This document shows positions 1 through 7,212 of a stretch of DNA of 64,000 nt, piece after piece (position 1 is the stretch's first letter; the number at the start of each line of letters is the position of its first letter). Location of the stretch: contig WGMR01000005.1 of assembly GCA_016124955.1 (NCBI GenBank), positions 124,001-188,000 of the forward strand, in the 5' to 3' direction. The translations under genes and the position numbers were made by a program. Below the pieces are notes generated by a model. It was not told where the DNA came from. It did no database searches and was given only the letters and a program-made list of their open reading frames with translations. This stretch comes from Alphaproteobacteria bacterium. GTDB taxonomy: Bacteria > Pseudomonadota > Alphaproteobacteria > UBA9219 > RFNS01.

Positions 1-2
1 GT

Positions 3-131
3 GCCGTGATCACGCTCGATGAGCCCGTGATGGGTGTGGCCCCGGGGCAGGCGGGTGTTATATATCAGGGCGCGCGGGTGCTTGGCGGGGGCTGGATCGC
101 GGCGGCGAATGAGTATAGGCTTACGGCATAA
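3..131 (+). CDS. mnmA: tRNA-specific 2-thiouridylase MnmA, C-terminal end (partial)
   Basis: Only the last 42 residues are in the window; the reading frame is open from the first bases to a TAA. The peptide contains [14 protein letters not shown] followed by RVLGGGWI, which matches the conserved C-terminal beta-barrel end of MnmA (family pattern GVAPGQA.V.Y......GGGWI). MnmA thiolates U34 of Lys, Glu and Gln tRNAs in the cytoplasm, using ATP and sulfur relayed to a catalytic cysteine; those parts lie upstream of the window. Identification rests on this terminal motif alone, but the motif is distinctive. Confidence 0.8.
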   Translation, partial: AVITLDEPVMGVAPGQAGVIYQGARVLGGGWIAAANEYRLTA

Positions 132-152
132 AGAATTTTTGGCGAGGAATTT

Positions 153-629
153 ATGGTTGATGACGGATATTGCCGGATAACGGGTTTGGAAATTGTTGGC
201 GCGAACGATGCGGGCACCGATCTTGAAAGATTGGTTTACCGCACAGACTTTCTTGACGATGGTGGCGTACGTATTGACGGCCTGAAGGCACAGGATTTGA
301 AGCTTGTTGTCAGGAAGACCCAAAGCGACATCCGGTTCCAGTTTATCAACGTGGCCGACCATATTGTGGCAGAGAAAAAGATCCCCTTCACGGATATCAG
401 AAAAGAGATGCGCGCGTATCGCGCTGTTGTCACGCAAACGCATCAGCTTGGCAGGGATACGCCGCCGTATGAAATTGAAGCCCTGCATGCAAGGCGCAGC
501 CAAATTCATGTGGCCGGCACGGATCGTATGCTGGAACTGTTCGGGCCGGATGTGCAGTGGCGGCGCGGCAGCGAGAAAGGCTCGCCCGCCCGTTCGCTTT
601 TCTATCTATGCACGCATGGGCTGACCTAG
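153..629 (+). CDS. Divergent UPF0262-family protein
   Basis: A 158-residue soluble protein starting 21 bases after the mnmA stop, so probably cotranscribed with it. Its C-terminal half aligns by eye with the canonical UPF0262 protein at 58201-58704. Both have an acidic ..E.L..RR..IH..G segment (EALHARRSQIHVAG here, ETLDMARRGIHNEG there), then a short variable stretch, then an AR.LF.L....GL/ALH ending. The N-terminal half is acidic with no recognised motif. UPF0262 has no established biochemical role that I know of. This copy carries an insertion before the AR.LF.L motif and lies outside the usual infA neighbourhood, so I read it as a diverged paralog. The start ATG is the first in frame and has a GAGGAA-type ribosome site upstream. 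Confidence 0.6.
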   Translation: MVDDGYCRITGLEIVGANDAGTDLERLVYRTDFLDDGGVRIDGLKAQDLKLVVRKTQSDIRFQFINVADHIVAEKKIPFTDIRKEMRAYRAVVTQTHQLGRDTPPYEIEALHARRSQIHVAGTDRMLELFGPDVQWRRGSEKGSPARSLFYLCTHGLT

Positions 630-707
630 CCCTTTTGGGTGGCCCCTGCCTGCGCACCGATGCGGAAACGGGCCCCTAGCGCGTTGAATTAGAAGAGAAA
701 ACGCACC

Positions 708-736
708 TTGACGCAACGGGCTCAACTCCTTATTCC
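708..736 (+). promoter_or_regulatory. Probable sigma-70 promoter of tRNA-Met
   Basis: TTGACG (708-713), a 17-base spacer and TATTCC (731-736) precede the tRNA by 25 bases. The placement and spacing fit a housekeeping promoter for the tRNA; the -10 element is weak, as is common in this class. Confidence 0.5.
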
Positions 737-760
737 TACCCCTCTCGCGGATAACGGTAT

Positions 761-835
761 GGCAGCGTAGCTCAGTGGTAGAGCAGGGGAATCATAATCC
801 CTTGGTCGGGGGTTCAAATCCCTCCGCTGCTACCA
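761..835 (+). tRNA. tRNA-Met (CAT)
   Basis: Complete cloverleaf. The acceptor stem is GGCAGCG paired with CGCTGCT, the D arm begins GCTCAGTGGTAGAGC, the anticodon loop is ATCATAA (anticodon CAT), the T arm contains GGTTCAAATC, and the discriminator A is followed by an encoded CCA at 833-835. The base-paired first acceptor position and ordinary anticodon stem suggest elongator rather than initiator Met. Ile2 (lysidine-modified CAT) cannot be excluded by eye. Confidence 0.92.
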
Positions 836-848
836 ATCTTGGTTTCAT

Positions 849-1838
849 ATGACCCAATCAGCCTTGTCCCACGCTACCAAATCCTGCCGCATCTGCGGCA
901 ATAAAATAGACGGCACGCCATGGCGTGTGCGGGAGATGTTGTGTGGTACACGCGACATGTTCGATTACGTGTTGTGCGGGCAATGCGGCTGCTTGCAGAT
1001 CGCGGCGGTGCCGGATGATTTGGGGCGCTATTACCCTCAAGACTATTATTCCTACCGCAGTTTTAAACGCCTTGCGGGCAACCGTTTACGCCGGTTTATT
1101 GACCGACAACGCGTGCAGGCCTATTTCGGACGGTGGAATATTATCGGCGCTTTGGCAAACCGGCTTGCGCGTCCGCTCGACTACGTTACATGGGCCAAGC
1201 GCGCGGGGCTTGATACCACGGCGCGTGTGCTTGATATTGGCTGCGGCAACGGCCGGGTGCTTTTGCGCATGAAGCTGGGCGGGTTCGCCGATGTTGCGGG
1301 CGGCGATCTGTTTATTCCGCAAACCCTTGTTTATCCAAACGGGGTTACAATCCACAAGATGAACCTTGAGGATTTTGCTGCGGCCAATCCGCAGCCTTTC
1401 GACCTTATTATGATGCATCATTCGCTTGAGCATGTCGTCGATCCCCTTACGACCTTGCAAACGGCGGCACGTCTGCTTTCCGCAAACGGCGCGCTGATTG
1501 TGGCCGTGCCGGTGGCGGATAGCGAGGCGTGCGAGCGTTACCGCGAACACTGGATCAGCCTCGATGCGCCGCGTCACATTCATCTATTGACGCGCAAAAG
1601 CATGGCGTTGCTGGCAGAGCGGTCGGGGCTTGCCATTGCGCATATCGAATCCTGTGGTCTTGTATCTCAATTCATCGGTAGCGAGTTTTACCGGCGCAAT
1701 TTAAGCGGTGAAATAAAACGCAAGCCGGAAGACATGTTCAACCGCAGCGAGATTATAGAATTTCAGCGCATGACCGAAAGCCTCAACCGCGATGGGCGCG
1801 GCGACCAGGCGATGTTTTTCATGCGCAAGGCCGCCTAG
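849..1838 (+). CDS. Class I SAM-dependent methyltransferase with N-terminal zinc ribbon
   Basis: 329 residues, starting 14 bases after tRNA-Met. The N terminus has paired CxxC motifs (Cys13/16 and Cys43/46) forming a predicted zinc ribbon, followed by YYPQDYYSY, a feature of methyltransferases attached to polysaccharide or surface-glycan loci. SAM motif I is VLDIGCGNG near residue 125, and a later MMHHSLEHVVDP segment fits the post-I/motif II region of Methyltransf_23-type enzymes. No glycan genes are adjacent, so the substrate is unknown. It probably methylates a sugar or small molecule in the cytoplasm. Fold assignment is firm; function is inference. Confidence 0.75.
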   Translation: MTQSALSHATKSCRICGNKIDGTPWRVREMLCGTRDMFDYVLCGQCGCLQIAAVPDDLGRYYPQDYYSYRSFKRLAGNRLRRFIDRQRVQAYFGRWNIIGALANRLARPLDYVTWAKRAGLDTTARVLDIGCGNGRVLLRMKLGGFADVAGGDLFIPQTLVYPNGVTIHKMNLEDFAAANPQPFDLIMMHHSLEHVVDPLTTLQTAARLLSANGALIVAVPVADSEACERYREHWISLDAPRHIHLLTRKSMALLAERSGLAIAHIESCGLVSQFIGSEFYRRNLSGEIKRKPEDMFNRSEIIEFQRMTESLNRDGRGDQAMFFMRKAA

Positions 1839-2029
1839 CAGCGCGGCGCCTGCCGGCGCCCCGCCTGGCCTTGCCGGTAGCTAAGCGCGATGGCCTTGCG
1901 CAAGCGGCGCTGGAAATCATGCTTGCGGCCGAGCGCGAGGTCTATCTCGAGCATCAAGGCAAGGTCTTCCACATTCACGGGCGGGTGGCGCGGATTGAGC
2001 GGCAGGAGCAGGCTGGCTGGCGGTTTCAC
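1835..2029 (-). CDS. Possible 64-residue small protein under the XRE operator
   Basis: A minus-strand ORF with GTG start whose C-terminal two thirds looks like an amphipathic basic helix (EDLALMLEIDLALGRKHDF). Third codon positions are mostly G or C, like neighbouring genes. The main support is position: it begins about 40 bases downstream of the duplicated operator-like boxes at 2072-2118 that also precede the XRE regulator gene. There is no clear ribosome site, and a plus-strand ORF over the same DNA is almost as plausible. I do not recognise a family. Confidence 0.3.
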   Translation of the reverse strand: MKPPASLLLPLNPRHPPVNVEDLALMLEIDLALGRKHDFQRRLRKAIALSYRQGQAGRRQAPRC

Positions 2030-2071
2030 CTTGGTTCTTACCCCGTTACTTGGCTGATCGCCATACGGTAG

Positions 2072-2118
2072 TATAGGAAAAATCCCATATCAAGAGGAAA
2101 TATGGGAAATATCCTATA
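2072..2118. promoter_or_regulatory. Duplicated operator-like boxes (copy B of XRE-linked site)
   Basis: Two 18-base boxes face each other: TATAGGAAAAATCCCATA (2072-2089) and TATGGGAAATATCCTATA (2101-2118). Reversed, the second matches the first at 15 of 18 positions. Each box is itself an imperfect palindrome (TATAGGA-N4-TCCCATA). The 20-mer at 2075-2094 differs by one base from the 20-mer at 3151-3170 in front of the XRE gene. On the minus strand a TTGATA -35-like hexamer (2088-2093) lies inside the box, so binding would block leftward transcription. Confidence 0.6.
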
Positions 2119-2138
2119 TTGCGAAAAAGGCGGTGAAA

Positions 2139-2543
2139 TCAGCGGATTCTGCGCTGCAGGTAGTCGCGTGCCAGCGCGAACTGGCTGTGCGCCAGGTCAT
2201 CGAGCCGGTCGATCGAGAATTGCTGGAGAAAATCATCGCGCACAAGGGCTTCATCTTCTGTGCCGGCCTTTGCGGCAAAATGAATAAGGGCCATCAACTC
2301 GGTCTTTTCATAGCGGGTCAGGGGGCGCCTTTGTTCCGCAGCCCAGCTGGCAGCGATACCGGTGCTGGCGGCCGCGACAAGTGCGGCGCAGGCAACAACC
2401 TTCCAGCTATAGCGGGCGCCGTTGGCGGCATAGCTTCCTGCTTCGGGTTCCTGCAGCATAGCGCTGGCGAGGCTTACAATTTTTTCACCGCGGTCATTCA
2501 TCGCTATGCCTATTCTTGTTATGATTAAACTTGTCTGTTTCAT
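2139..2543 (-). CDS. Small single-pass membrane protein, unknown function
   Basis: About 134 residues. A hydrophilic N terminus is followed by one strongly hydrophobic Ala/Val-rich segment (WKVVACAALVAAASTGIAASWA) and a soluble, helical, charged C-terminal domain (about 60 residues) rich in Asp, Leu and Arg. No motif I recognise. The start is uncertain: ATG at 2543 is used here, ATG at 2501 is equally possible, and a TTG at 2555 extends the frame. It lies between the XRE gene and the second operator copy on the same strand, so it could belong to the same small regulon. Confidence 0.55.
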   Translation of the reverse strand: MKQTSLIITRIGIAMNDRGEKIVSLASAMLQEPEAGSYAANGARYSWKVVACAALVAAASTGIAASWAAEQRRPLTRYEKTELMALIHFAAKAGTEDEALVRDDFLQQFSIDRLDDLAHSQFALARDYLQRRIR

Positions 2544-2607
2544 TCTTACAGGCAAAAACCGAAAGTAAAAAATGCGACACGACCAATTTTGGCTGTATTT
2601 GCATATG

Positions 2608-2623
2608 CTTAACGTGCGTTAAG
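2608..2623. repeat. Perfect inverted repeat CTTAACG-tg-CGTTAAG
   Basis: A 16-base palindrome sits in the AT-rich gap between the stop of the XRE gene (2643) and the start of the downstream membrane-protein gene. It resembles a CtrA box (TTAA-N7-TTAAC) but the half-sites are 6 rather than 7 bases apart. It has no T-run, so an operator or processing site is more likely than a terminator. Confidence 0.4.
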
Positions 2624-2642
2624 TAAACGCGCTAGAAAGCCT

Positions 2643-3134
2643 TTACCGCCTGTTTACCACGAGTGTCTTTCCGCTGTTCGTGCTTTCGTAATCAAAGATA
2701 GCGTGCACGCGTGTGGTCAATTCTTTTTTGGTCACATCCTGCCCTTCGCTGGTAGCAACATGGTGGTACAACGCAGAGACGATGCGGGCGAACTGTTCCG
2801 GGCCCGGCGTTATACCTAATTCTTTGCTAACTTCCTGCACGCGGGTGATGATCTCGGTTAACAGATCGAGATCCGATATTTTTTTTATTCCGCCCTGCCG
2901 GATCTGTTCTTTTATGCCTTCATCACCCATCAGATAGGCCGGGGTGGTGTTCAAAGCGCGGGCGAGCGCCCTGATCGTATCGTAGCGGGGGAACCGGGCC
3001 CGGCCGGCTATCATATCGCGCACAGCGGTTTCGTTCAGCTTGGCCGCAAGCGAAAGGCTGCGCGGGCTATAGCCTTCCTGATCCATCAGTTTGATCAGGG
3101 TTCCAAGCCAGGTTGGTTTATTTTTCTTAACCAT
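2643..3134 (-). CDS. XRE-family (phage-repressor-type) transcriptional regulator
   Basis: 163 residues. Residues 10-75 form a helix-turn-helix of the Cro/CI type: YSPRSLSLAAKLNETAVRDMIAGRARFPRYDTIRALARALNTTPAYL shows the expected helix 2/3 pattern and the terminal AL..TP.YLMG signature. The remainder (80-163) is a helical, charged domain probably used for oligomerisation; there is no LexA-like protease motif. Operator-like boxes lie immediately upstream (3141-3180), with a matching copy at 2072-2118, so autoregulation is likely. An AGGA occurs 7 bases before the ATG inside the promoter element. It may be a domesticated prophage repressor or the antitoxin-like half of a small control module; no toxin is evident. 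Confidence 0.8.
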   Translation of the reverse strand: MVKKNKPTWLGTLIKLMDQEGYSPRSLSLAAKLNETAVRDMIAGRARFPRYDTIRALARALNTTPAYLMGDEGIKEQIRQGGIKKISDLDLLTEIITRVQEVSKELGITPGPEQFARIVSALYHHVATSEGQDVTKKELTTRVHAIFDYESTNSGKTLVVNRR

Positions 3135-3140
3135 AGCCCG

Positions 3141-3180
3141 ATCCTATAACAGGAAATATCCCATATCAAGGGATTTATCC
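3141..3180. promoter_or_regulatory. Promoter and operator (copy A) of the XRE gene
   Basis: On the minus strand, TTGATA (3164-3169), a 17-base spacer and TAGGAT (3141-3146) form a good promoter just upstream of the XRE start. The spacer and -35 overlap AGGAAATATCCCATATCAAG (3151-3170), which is 19/20 identical to 2075-2094. A second palindrome, GGGATTTATCCC, follows at 3170-3181. The overlap of box and promoter elements is what autorepression would require. Confidence 0.6.
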
Positions 3181-3183
3181 CAA

Positions 3184-3852
3184 CTATGGCGGCGGCCGCG
3201 GCAGCCAGCCGCGGGAGGCAAAAATGGCGGCGATCAGGCAGGTCGTGAGCGCGGCCACGATCGCGCCGCCAACAACATCGCTGATGAAATGGGCGGTAAT
3301 GATAAAGCGGGTCGAGGCCACCAGCACGGCCGAGGCACCGAATAAAAGCCGCCAGCGTGGCCACAGCATCGTGAGGGCGAAAGCGAGCGCGAAGGCGGTG
3401 TTGCTGTGGCCCGAAGGAAAGGAAGCCCAGCGCGAGCTGGCCGTAAAAGGTGCCCACGCGAAAACCCCTTCGGTTTCCAGTAATATCGGCCGCGCCCGCC
3501 CGAATATGATTTTGAGCAAATCGACCAGCAGGCCGGAGACCGCGACGCAGGCAAAGACAAAGGCGCAAGCAAGCGCGATGCGCCGGATTTGCGCCTGCCG
3601 TGCCGGATTGTGCTTCATCAGCGCGGTAAAACCAAGGCCCGCAAGCGCGGCAAGCCCTGTCGGCCACAGATACCATTTGGAATTGCCGAGCTCCGTCAGC
3701 CGCCGGAACAGATCGAGCCCGCCAGGGTTTTGCTGGTCGAAATCCTTCAGCATCAGCGCGAGCGGCCTGTCCGCGAACAGCGCGAGCAGCACGATAGCGG
3801 CCGTGACCAGCGCGGCCGCTATCAGGGCTTGTTTGCCGGGGGCTTTGATCAT
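3184..3852 (-). CDS. PAP2-family membrane phosphatase (lipid phosphatase)
   Basis: 222 residues with about six hydrophobic segments. All three PAP2 signatures are present: K-x6-RP (KIIFGRARP), PSGH, and SR/STR-x5-H-x3-D (STRFIITAHFISD), which carry the catalytic histidines and phosphate-binding residues. Such enzymes dephosphorylate undecaprenyl diphosphate, phosphatidic acid, phosphatidylglycerophosphate or lipid A in the inner membrane. The start ATG overlaps the stop of the upstream glycosyltransferase by 4 bases (ATGA), so the two are translationally coupled. Context suggests a role with lipid-linked sugars or lipid A rather than general phospholipid turnover. Confidence 0.85.
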   Translation of the reverse strand: MIKAPGKQALIAAALVTAAIVLLALFADRPLALMLKDFDQQNPGGLDLFRRLTELGNSKWYLWPTGLAALAGLGFTALMKHNPARQAQIRRIALACAFVFACVAVSGLLVDLLKIIFGRARPILLETEGVFAWAPFTASSRWASFPSGHSNTAFALAFALTMLWPRWRLLFGASAVLVASTRFIITAHFISDVVGGAIVAALTTCLIAAIFASRGWLPRPPP

Positions 3853-5549
3853 GGGTTCCGGAACAGGTGAAGTGCAACGCGCTCGCCACGGTTATAATTG
3901 AAACCGTCAATCGTGGCCAGATGTTCGGGCACGATATTTACGCCCGCCAGCAAACTCATATAGCCGGGCAGGCGCGTTTCTTCCACCAATGTAAGCGCGC
4001 AAGGGTTGTGAAGCGTATCGATCGCGGCGTTCACGCCGCTGTTGGCACGGTAGGTATCGGTGCCCGCAAGAAAAACCATGCTGGGTTCGCCAAAGCCTGT
4101 AACGGCGATATGCGTCGGTTTGCCCGGGCAGGGGCGGTAATGTTCGATCGCCGCCATCGCGCGCGGCGCGATCCATGGCTGGCTCAGCCCCGGAAGCGTC
4201 CAGCCCAGCAGCGCTTGTGAAAGCGCAACGCCGCAGATCACGAGCGCGGCGGCGCTTTGCCCCGCTTCGTTCAGCATAAGCCTGCGTACTGCGATCAAGG
4301 CAGCCGAAAGCGCGATGATGGCGAGTGCAAGATCCTGATATATCGCCGCCTTGGCATCAAGCCATGCCAGCCACACCGGCAGCGCGGCAAGCGCAAGCGT
4401 GGCGCCGGCCCACAGCGCGATGGCGGTGCGGCGATACCAGCGCGGCACAGCGGCCCCGGCGCCCGCAAGCGGTTCGCGCCCGAACCACGCCATGGCGGCA
4501 AGCAGGGCAAAGGCCGGGAAAACCGGCATCACGTAATGCGGAAGCTTGGTGAAGATCAGTTCATAAAAGATCCATGTCGGCAAAGCCCATGCCAGGCAGA
4601 AGCGGACCGCCGGTTCGCCCCGCTTTTGCCAAAGCGCGGGCAGCGCCAGCAGCAACAGAAGCGAGAAAGGCCAGAAGGTCACGAGCCCGAGCAGCGTGTG
4701 CAGCCCCGGCGGCACGATACCGCGCGCCTGCCCCGACCAGATTTTATTAAGCAGATCCTGCCCGACCGACTCTTCGATAAACGTACCGCCGCTATAGAGC
4801 GTGATGGCGATCAGCCACGGCGCGATGACCGCAAGCGCAAGCGGAACCCCGGCAAGCGGGCGCAATTGTTTCAGCCATGCAGCGCCTTTGTCGGCGATCG
4901 CCAGCGTAATAACCGTAAGCGCCGCGATCAGCGCACTGATGGGGCCTTTGATGAGGATGCCCGCACCGAGCGCGAGCCAGAATAAAAGCGCGGCGGGCAG
5001 CGAAACAGGTTTGCCGGCCCGGTGCGCGGTGTAGGCATGCATGAGCAGTAGCTGGCTCGCGGTAATGCACAGCATCAGCACGGCATCCGTCTTCGCTTGC
5101 CGCGCTTCAACCCCGATAAGGAAACAGCAAGCGAATATGGCCCCGGCGGCAAGCCCGCCACGCGCGCCAATGAGCCGTGCGGCGAAAAATGCGAGCAGCA
5201 TAACCGCCGCTATCACGCCCAGCAGGGAAGGTATGCGATAGGCCCAGATGTTTGTCAGATTGCCGGGGCTGAGCAGGGTTACGCTCGCGGCCTGCAGCCA
5301 ATAAATTCCTGCGGGTTTCTGGTAGCGGGCTTCGTCCTGATAGCGGATATCGGTGTAGTTGCCGCTTTCGATCATCTGCTTGGTTGCCTGCGCGAAGCGC
5401 GATTCATCGCGGTCCGTCGGCGGCAGCGTGAAAAAGCCCGGCAGATAAAGCACGATACAAAGGAACAGCAGCGCGGCATAACCGAGCGGCGAAAGCCTGC
5501 CGCCTTTGCCGTCACACAGGCCGAAAGGAAGGGTGGTGGTGCCGTTCAT
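3849..5549 (-). CDS. ArnT/PMT-family lipid-linked glycosyltransferase
   Basis: 566 residues. After a short cytoplasmic N terminus comes a membrane segment ending in LPGFFTLPPTDRDESRFAQATKQMIESGNY, whose DRDE/R pattern matches the first periplasmic loop of ArnT-type enzymes (catalytic acidic residues). About ten further hydrophobic helices follow, then a C-terminal periplasmic domain. The family moves a sugar from an undecaprenyl-phosphate carrier to lipid A or another acceptor on the periplasmic face. The start was chosen because ATG at 5549 overlaps the stop of the preceding gene (TAATG); the longer open frame upstream is only a shadow of that gene. Confidence 0.85.
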   Translation of the reverse strand: MNGTTTLPFGLCDGKGGRLSPLGYAALLFLCIVLYLPGFFTLPPTDRDESRFAQATKQMIESGNYTDIRYQDEARYQKPAGIYWLQAASVTLLSPGNLTNIWAYRIPSLLGVIAAVMLLAFFAARLIGARGGLAAGAIFACCFLIGVEARQAKTDAVLMLCITASQLLLMHAYTAHRAGKPVSLPAALLFWLALGAGILIKGPISALIAALTVITLAIADKGAAWLKQLRPLAGVPLALAVIAPWLIAITLYSGGTFIEESVGQDLLNKIWSGQARGIVPPGLHTLLGLVTFWPFSLLLLLALPALWQKRGEPAVRFCLAWALPTWIFYELIFTKLPHYVMPVFPAFALLAAMAWFGREPLAGAGAAVPRWYRRTAIALWAGATLALAALPVWLAWLDAKAAIYQDLALAIIALSAALIAVRRLMLNEAGQSAAALVICGVALSQALLGWTLPGLSQPWIAPRAMAAIEHYRPCPGKPTHIAVTGFGEPSMVFLAGTDTYRANSGVNAAIDTLHNPCALTLVEETRLPGYMSLLAGVNIVPEHLATIDGFNYNRGERVALHLFRNP

Positions 5550-5863
5550 TATGCGGCGCGGAGCCTGAATTTTTCGCGCCAGATGAAATAGATGTTGCGA
5601 GTGTAGATCAGCAGCCCGGTGCCTTGCCCAAGGATGAAGACGGGGTCTTTGCGGTAGATGGCATAGGCTAGCAATATGGCGCCGCCCGCCATGCTGAAAT
5701 ACCAGAAAGCTTCCGGCACAACGCTTTTGCCCACGCGTTCGCTGTACACCCACTGATAGAGAAAGCGCATGGTGAACATGGCTTGCCCCAAAAGTCCGAT
5801 GGCGACCCAAAGGGTCAGGTGGGTTTCCCATAAATCGATGATGGTCTGGAAAATTTCGCTCAT
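5549..5863 (-). CDS. Lipid-A-disaccharide-synthase N-terminal-like (LAB_N) membrane protein
   Basis: 104 residues, three or four hydrophobic segments. The sequence LGQAMFTMRFLYQWVYSERVGKSVVPEAFWYFSMAGG is characteristic of the LAB_N domain, once described as an N-terminal extension of LpxB and usually found as a stand-alone protein beside ArnT-like transferases and GT2 enzymes. Its exact activity is not settled; a PQ-loop-like role in carrier-lipid handling is commonly proposed. It starts the three-gene operon LAB_N, glycosyltransferase, PAP2, in which each junction overlaps by one or four bases. Confidence 0.82.
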   Translation of the reverse strand: MSEIFQTIIDLWETHLTLWVAIGLLGQAMFTMRFLYQWVYSERVGKSVVPEAFWYFSMAGGAILLAYAIYRKDPVFILGQGTGLLIYTRNIYFIWREKFRLRAA

Positions 5864-6018
5864 GACAGGTTTCCGGGTGCGGGAACGGGTTGGATATGGA
5901 ATCGATTATGGGGCTATAACACAGAAAAAACCGCTTCGCGACAGCATAGAGCATGCGCGGGCACGGGCTTCAGATAAGCGTTATTACCTTTTGCGAGAGC
6001 GGCCCCGCAGGGCGGCTA

Positions 6019-6231
6019 TCAGGCGGCCTTTTTGACGAAGCCGGCCGAGGCCAGAGCTTCCATCTTGCGGGGATCGGCGGCGATCTCTTCGGGCAGGTTA
6101 TCCATACCTGCAAGCGCGAGTTCGTCTGCGACGCGTTGCAGCAAGGGCAGCGCATCTGTTTCCACCTGCATGGCATCGCGCACCAGGGCGCAAAGGGTCA
6201 TGTAAGTTGCGGGTGACATTTCAACCATCAT
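6019..6231 (-). CDS. Small hypothetical protein, 70 residues
   Basis: A soluble, helical, Ala/Met/Leu-rich protein beginning MMVEMSPATYM and ending GFVKKAA. The start at 6231 is supported by AAGGA seven bases upstream; an in-frame TTG six bases earlier is not suitably spaced. No cysteine, signal peptide or membrane segment. I do not recognise the family. It has its own gap on both sides and is probably monocistronic. Confidence 0.6.
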   Translation of the reverse strand: MMVEMSPATYMTLCALVRDAMQVETDALPLLQRVADELALAGMDNLPEEIAADPRKMEALASAGFVKKAA

Positions 6232-6370
6232 TTTCAAGTCCTTGGCAGCCTTCGACTGCCTTGTAAGCCGTTTCTTTCTCTACCCACCTTAGAGGGGAAT
6301 CATGAAAGCAAAAAACTTTTTTCAATGTGGAAACTGTTGAAAATAAAGGAATTACCGTAAATTAGCAGAT

Positions 6371-6391
6371 AACCGCCGTTTAATGGTGGTT
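6371..6391 (-). terminator. Possible hairpin terminator after the NicO gene
   Basis: On the minus strand, AACCACC-ATTAAAC-GGCGGTT forms a 7-pair stem (one G-T pair) about 60 bases past the NicO stop. The tail is not U-rich, so this is only a likely 3' end. Confidence 0.35.
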
Positions 6392-6447
6392 TATTAAAAT
6401 ACTTTCACCCGCAGCCGGATGGACGGACGGAAAAAGGATCTGGAAAA

Positions 6448-7212
6448 TCAGTGGCCGCCGGACAGGGTGAGAGAGAGTAAAAAACCGCCCGAAGCGATAA
6501 TCACCAGCCCTGCGGTGATGGATAAGGCCCGGCGAACCATGGCGCGCCGGTGGCCGCCGCCTTCGGCCAGCCTGTGCCGCAGCAGGATGGCAGCTATGCC
6601 TATGCCCGCTATCGTGCCCCACATGCCGAGCGCGATGGCCAGCGCCCCCAGAATACCCATCCAAAGAATTCCGTTCGCCATGGTAAACAGCAGCACGATC
6701 ATGGTGCCGGTGCAGGGCGACAGGCTGGCGGAAAGAAACAGCGCCCACGCATCCTTGCGGCGCAACGTGCCGTGATGCGTATGATCATGGCCGTGATGGC
6801 AATGATCGTGGCCGTCATCGCTCCGGCGGAAGGCTTTCCATAGCATCCAGAAGCCGATGCAAATGATCAGGCTGTAGCCGACCGTTCCGCCGATGCGGGT
6901 TTGCGCCATGATTTCCATATCGCTCATTTGCAAGATCAGGTGCAGCACGACAACGAACAAAATCGCCGACATGCTATGCCCGAGCGCGAAGATGAAACCA
7001 GCGCTGATGCCATCAAGCCAGTGAGCCTTGTGACCAAGGAAATATGACGTGACGATCGATTTGCCGTGCCCGGGTCCCAGCGCGTGGAATATGCCGTAAA
7101 ACAGACAAAGGCCGAGCAGGGCGGCAAACTGCCCCGGCGCGCCGCTTGTCAGCAGCAAAACTTGCTGCGACAGGGCCTGTTCCGTCCATTCGTGGATTGC
7201 GTGCAGGTCCAT
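6448..7212 (-). CDS. NicO/RcnA-type nickel-cobalt exporter
   Basis: 254 residues, six predicted membrane helices. The first helix carries HALGPGHGKSIVTSYFLG, the family histidine signature. A central cytoplasmic loop is very histidine-rich (GHDHCHHGHDHTHHG), and the next helix has SLSPCTGTMIVLL; both are typical of RcnA-like efflux proteins. It probably exports Ni2+ or Co2+ from the cytoplasm. The ATG overlaps the rodA stop by one base (TGATG), so it is translated from the rodA transcript, an unusual partner for a metal exporter. The ion preference cannot be told from sequence. Confidence 0.82.
   Translation of the reverse strand: MDLHAIHEWTEQALSQQVLLLTSGAPGQFAALLGLCLFYGIFHALGPGHGKSIVTSYFLGHKAHWLDGISAGFIFALGHSMSAILFVVVLHLILQMSDMEIMAQTRIGGTVGYSLIICIGFWMLWKAFRRSDDGHDHCHHGHDHTHHGTLRRKDAWALFLSASLSPCTGTMIVLLFTMANGILWMGILGALAIALGMWGTIAGIGIAAILLRHRLAEGGGHRRAMVRRALSITAGLVIIASGGFLLSLTLSGGH

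Noticed and set aside
1871-2071. 66-codon plus-strand ORF between the methyltransferase and the operator
   Set aside because: No ribosome site, and overlapped by a minus-strand ORF with better positional support; neither is certain.
2608-2623. CtrA binding site
   Set aside because: The TTAA half-sites are six bases apart instead of seven, and no second site is present.
4257-4985. Long plus-strand ORF (242 codons) over the glycosyltransferase gene
   Set aside because: Highly Arg/Lys/Gln-rich with no motif; it is the antisense shadow of a GC-rich membrane-protein gene with convincing family motifs.
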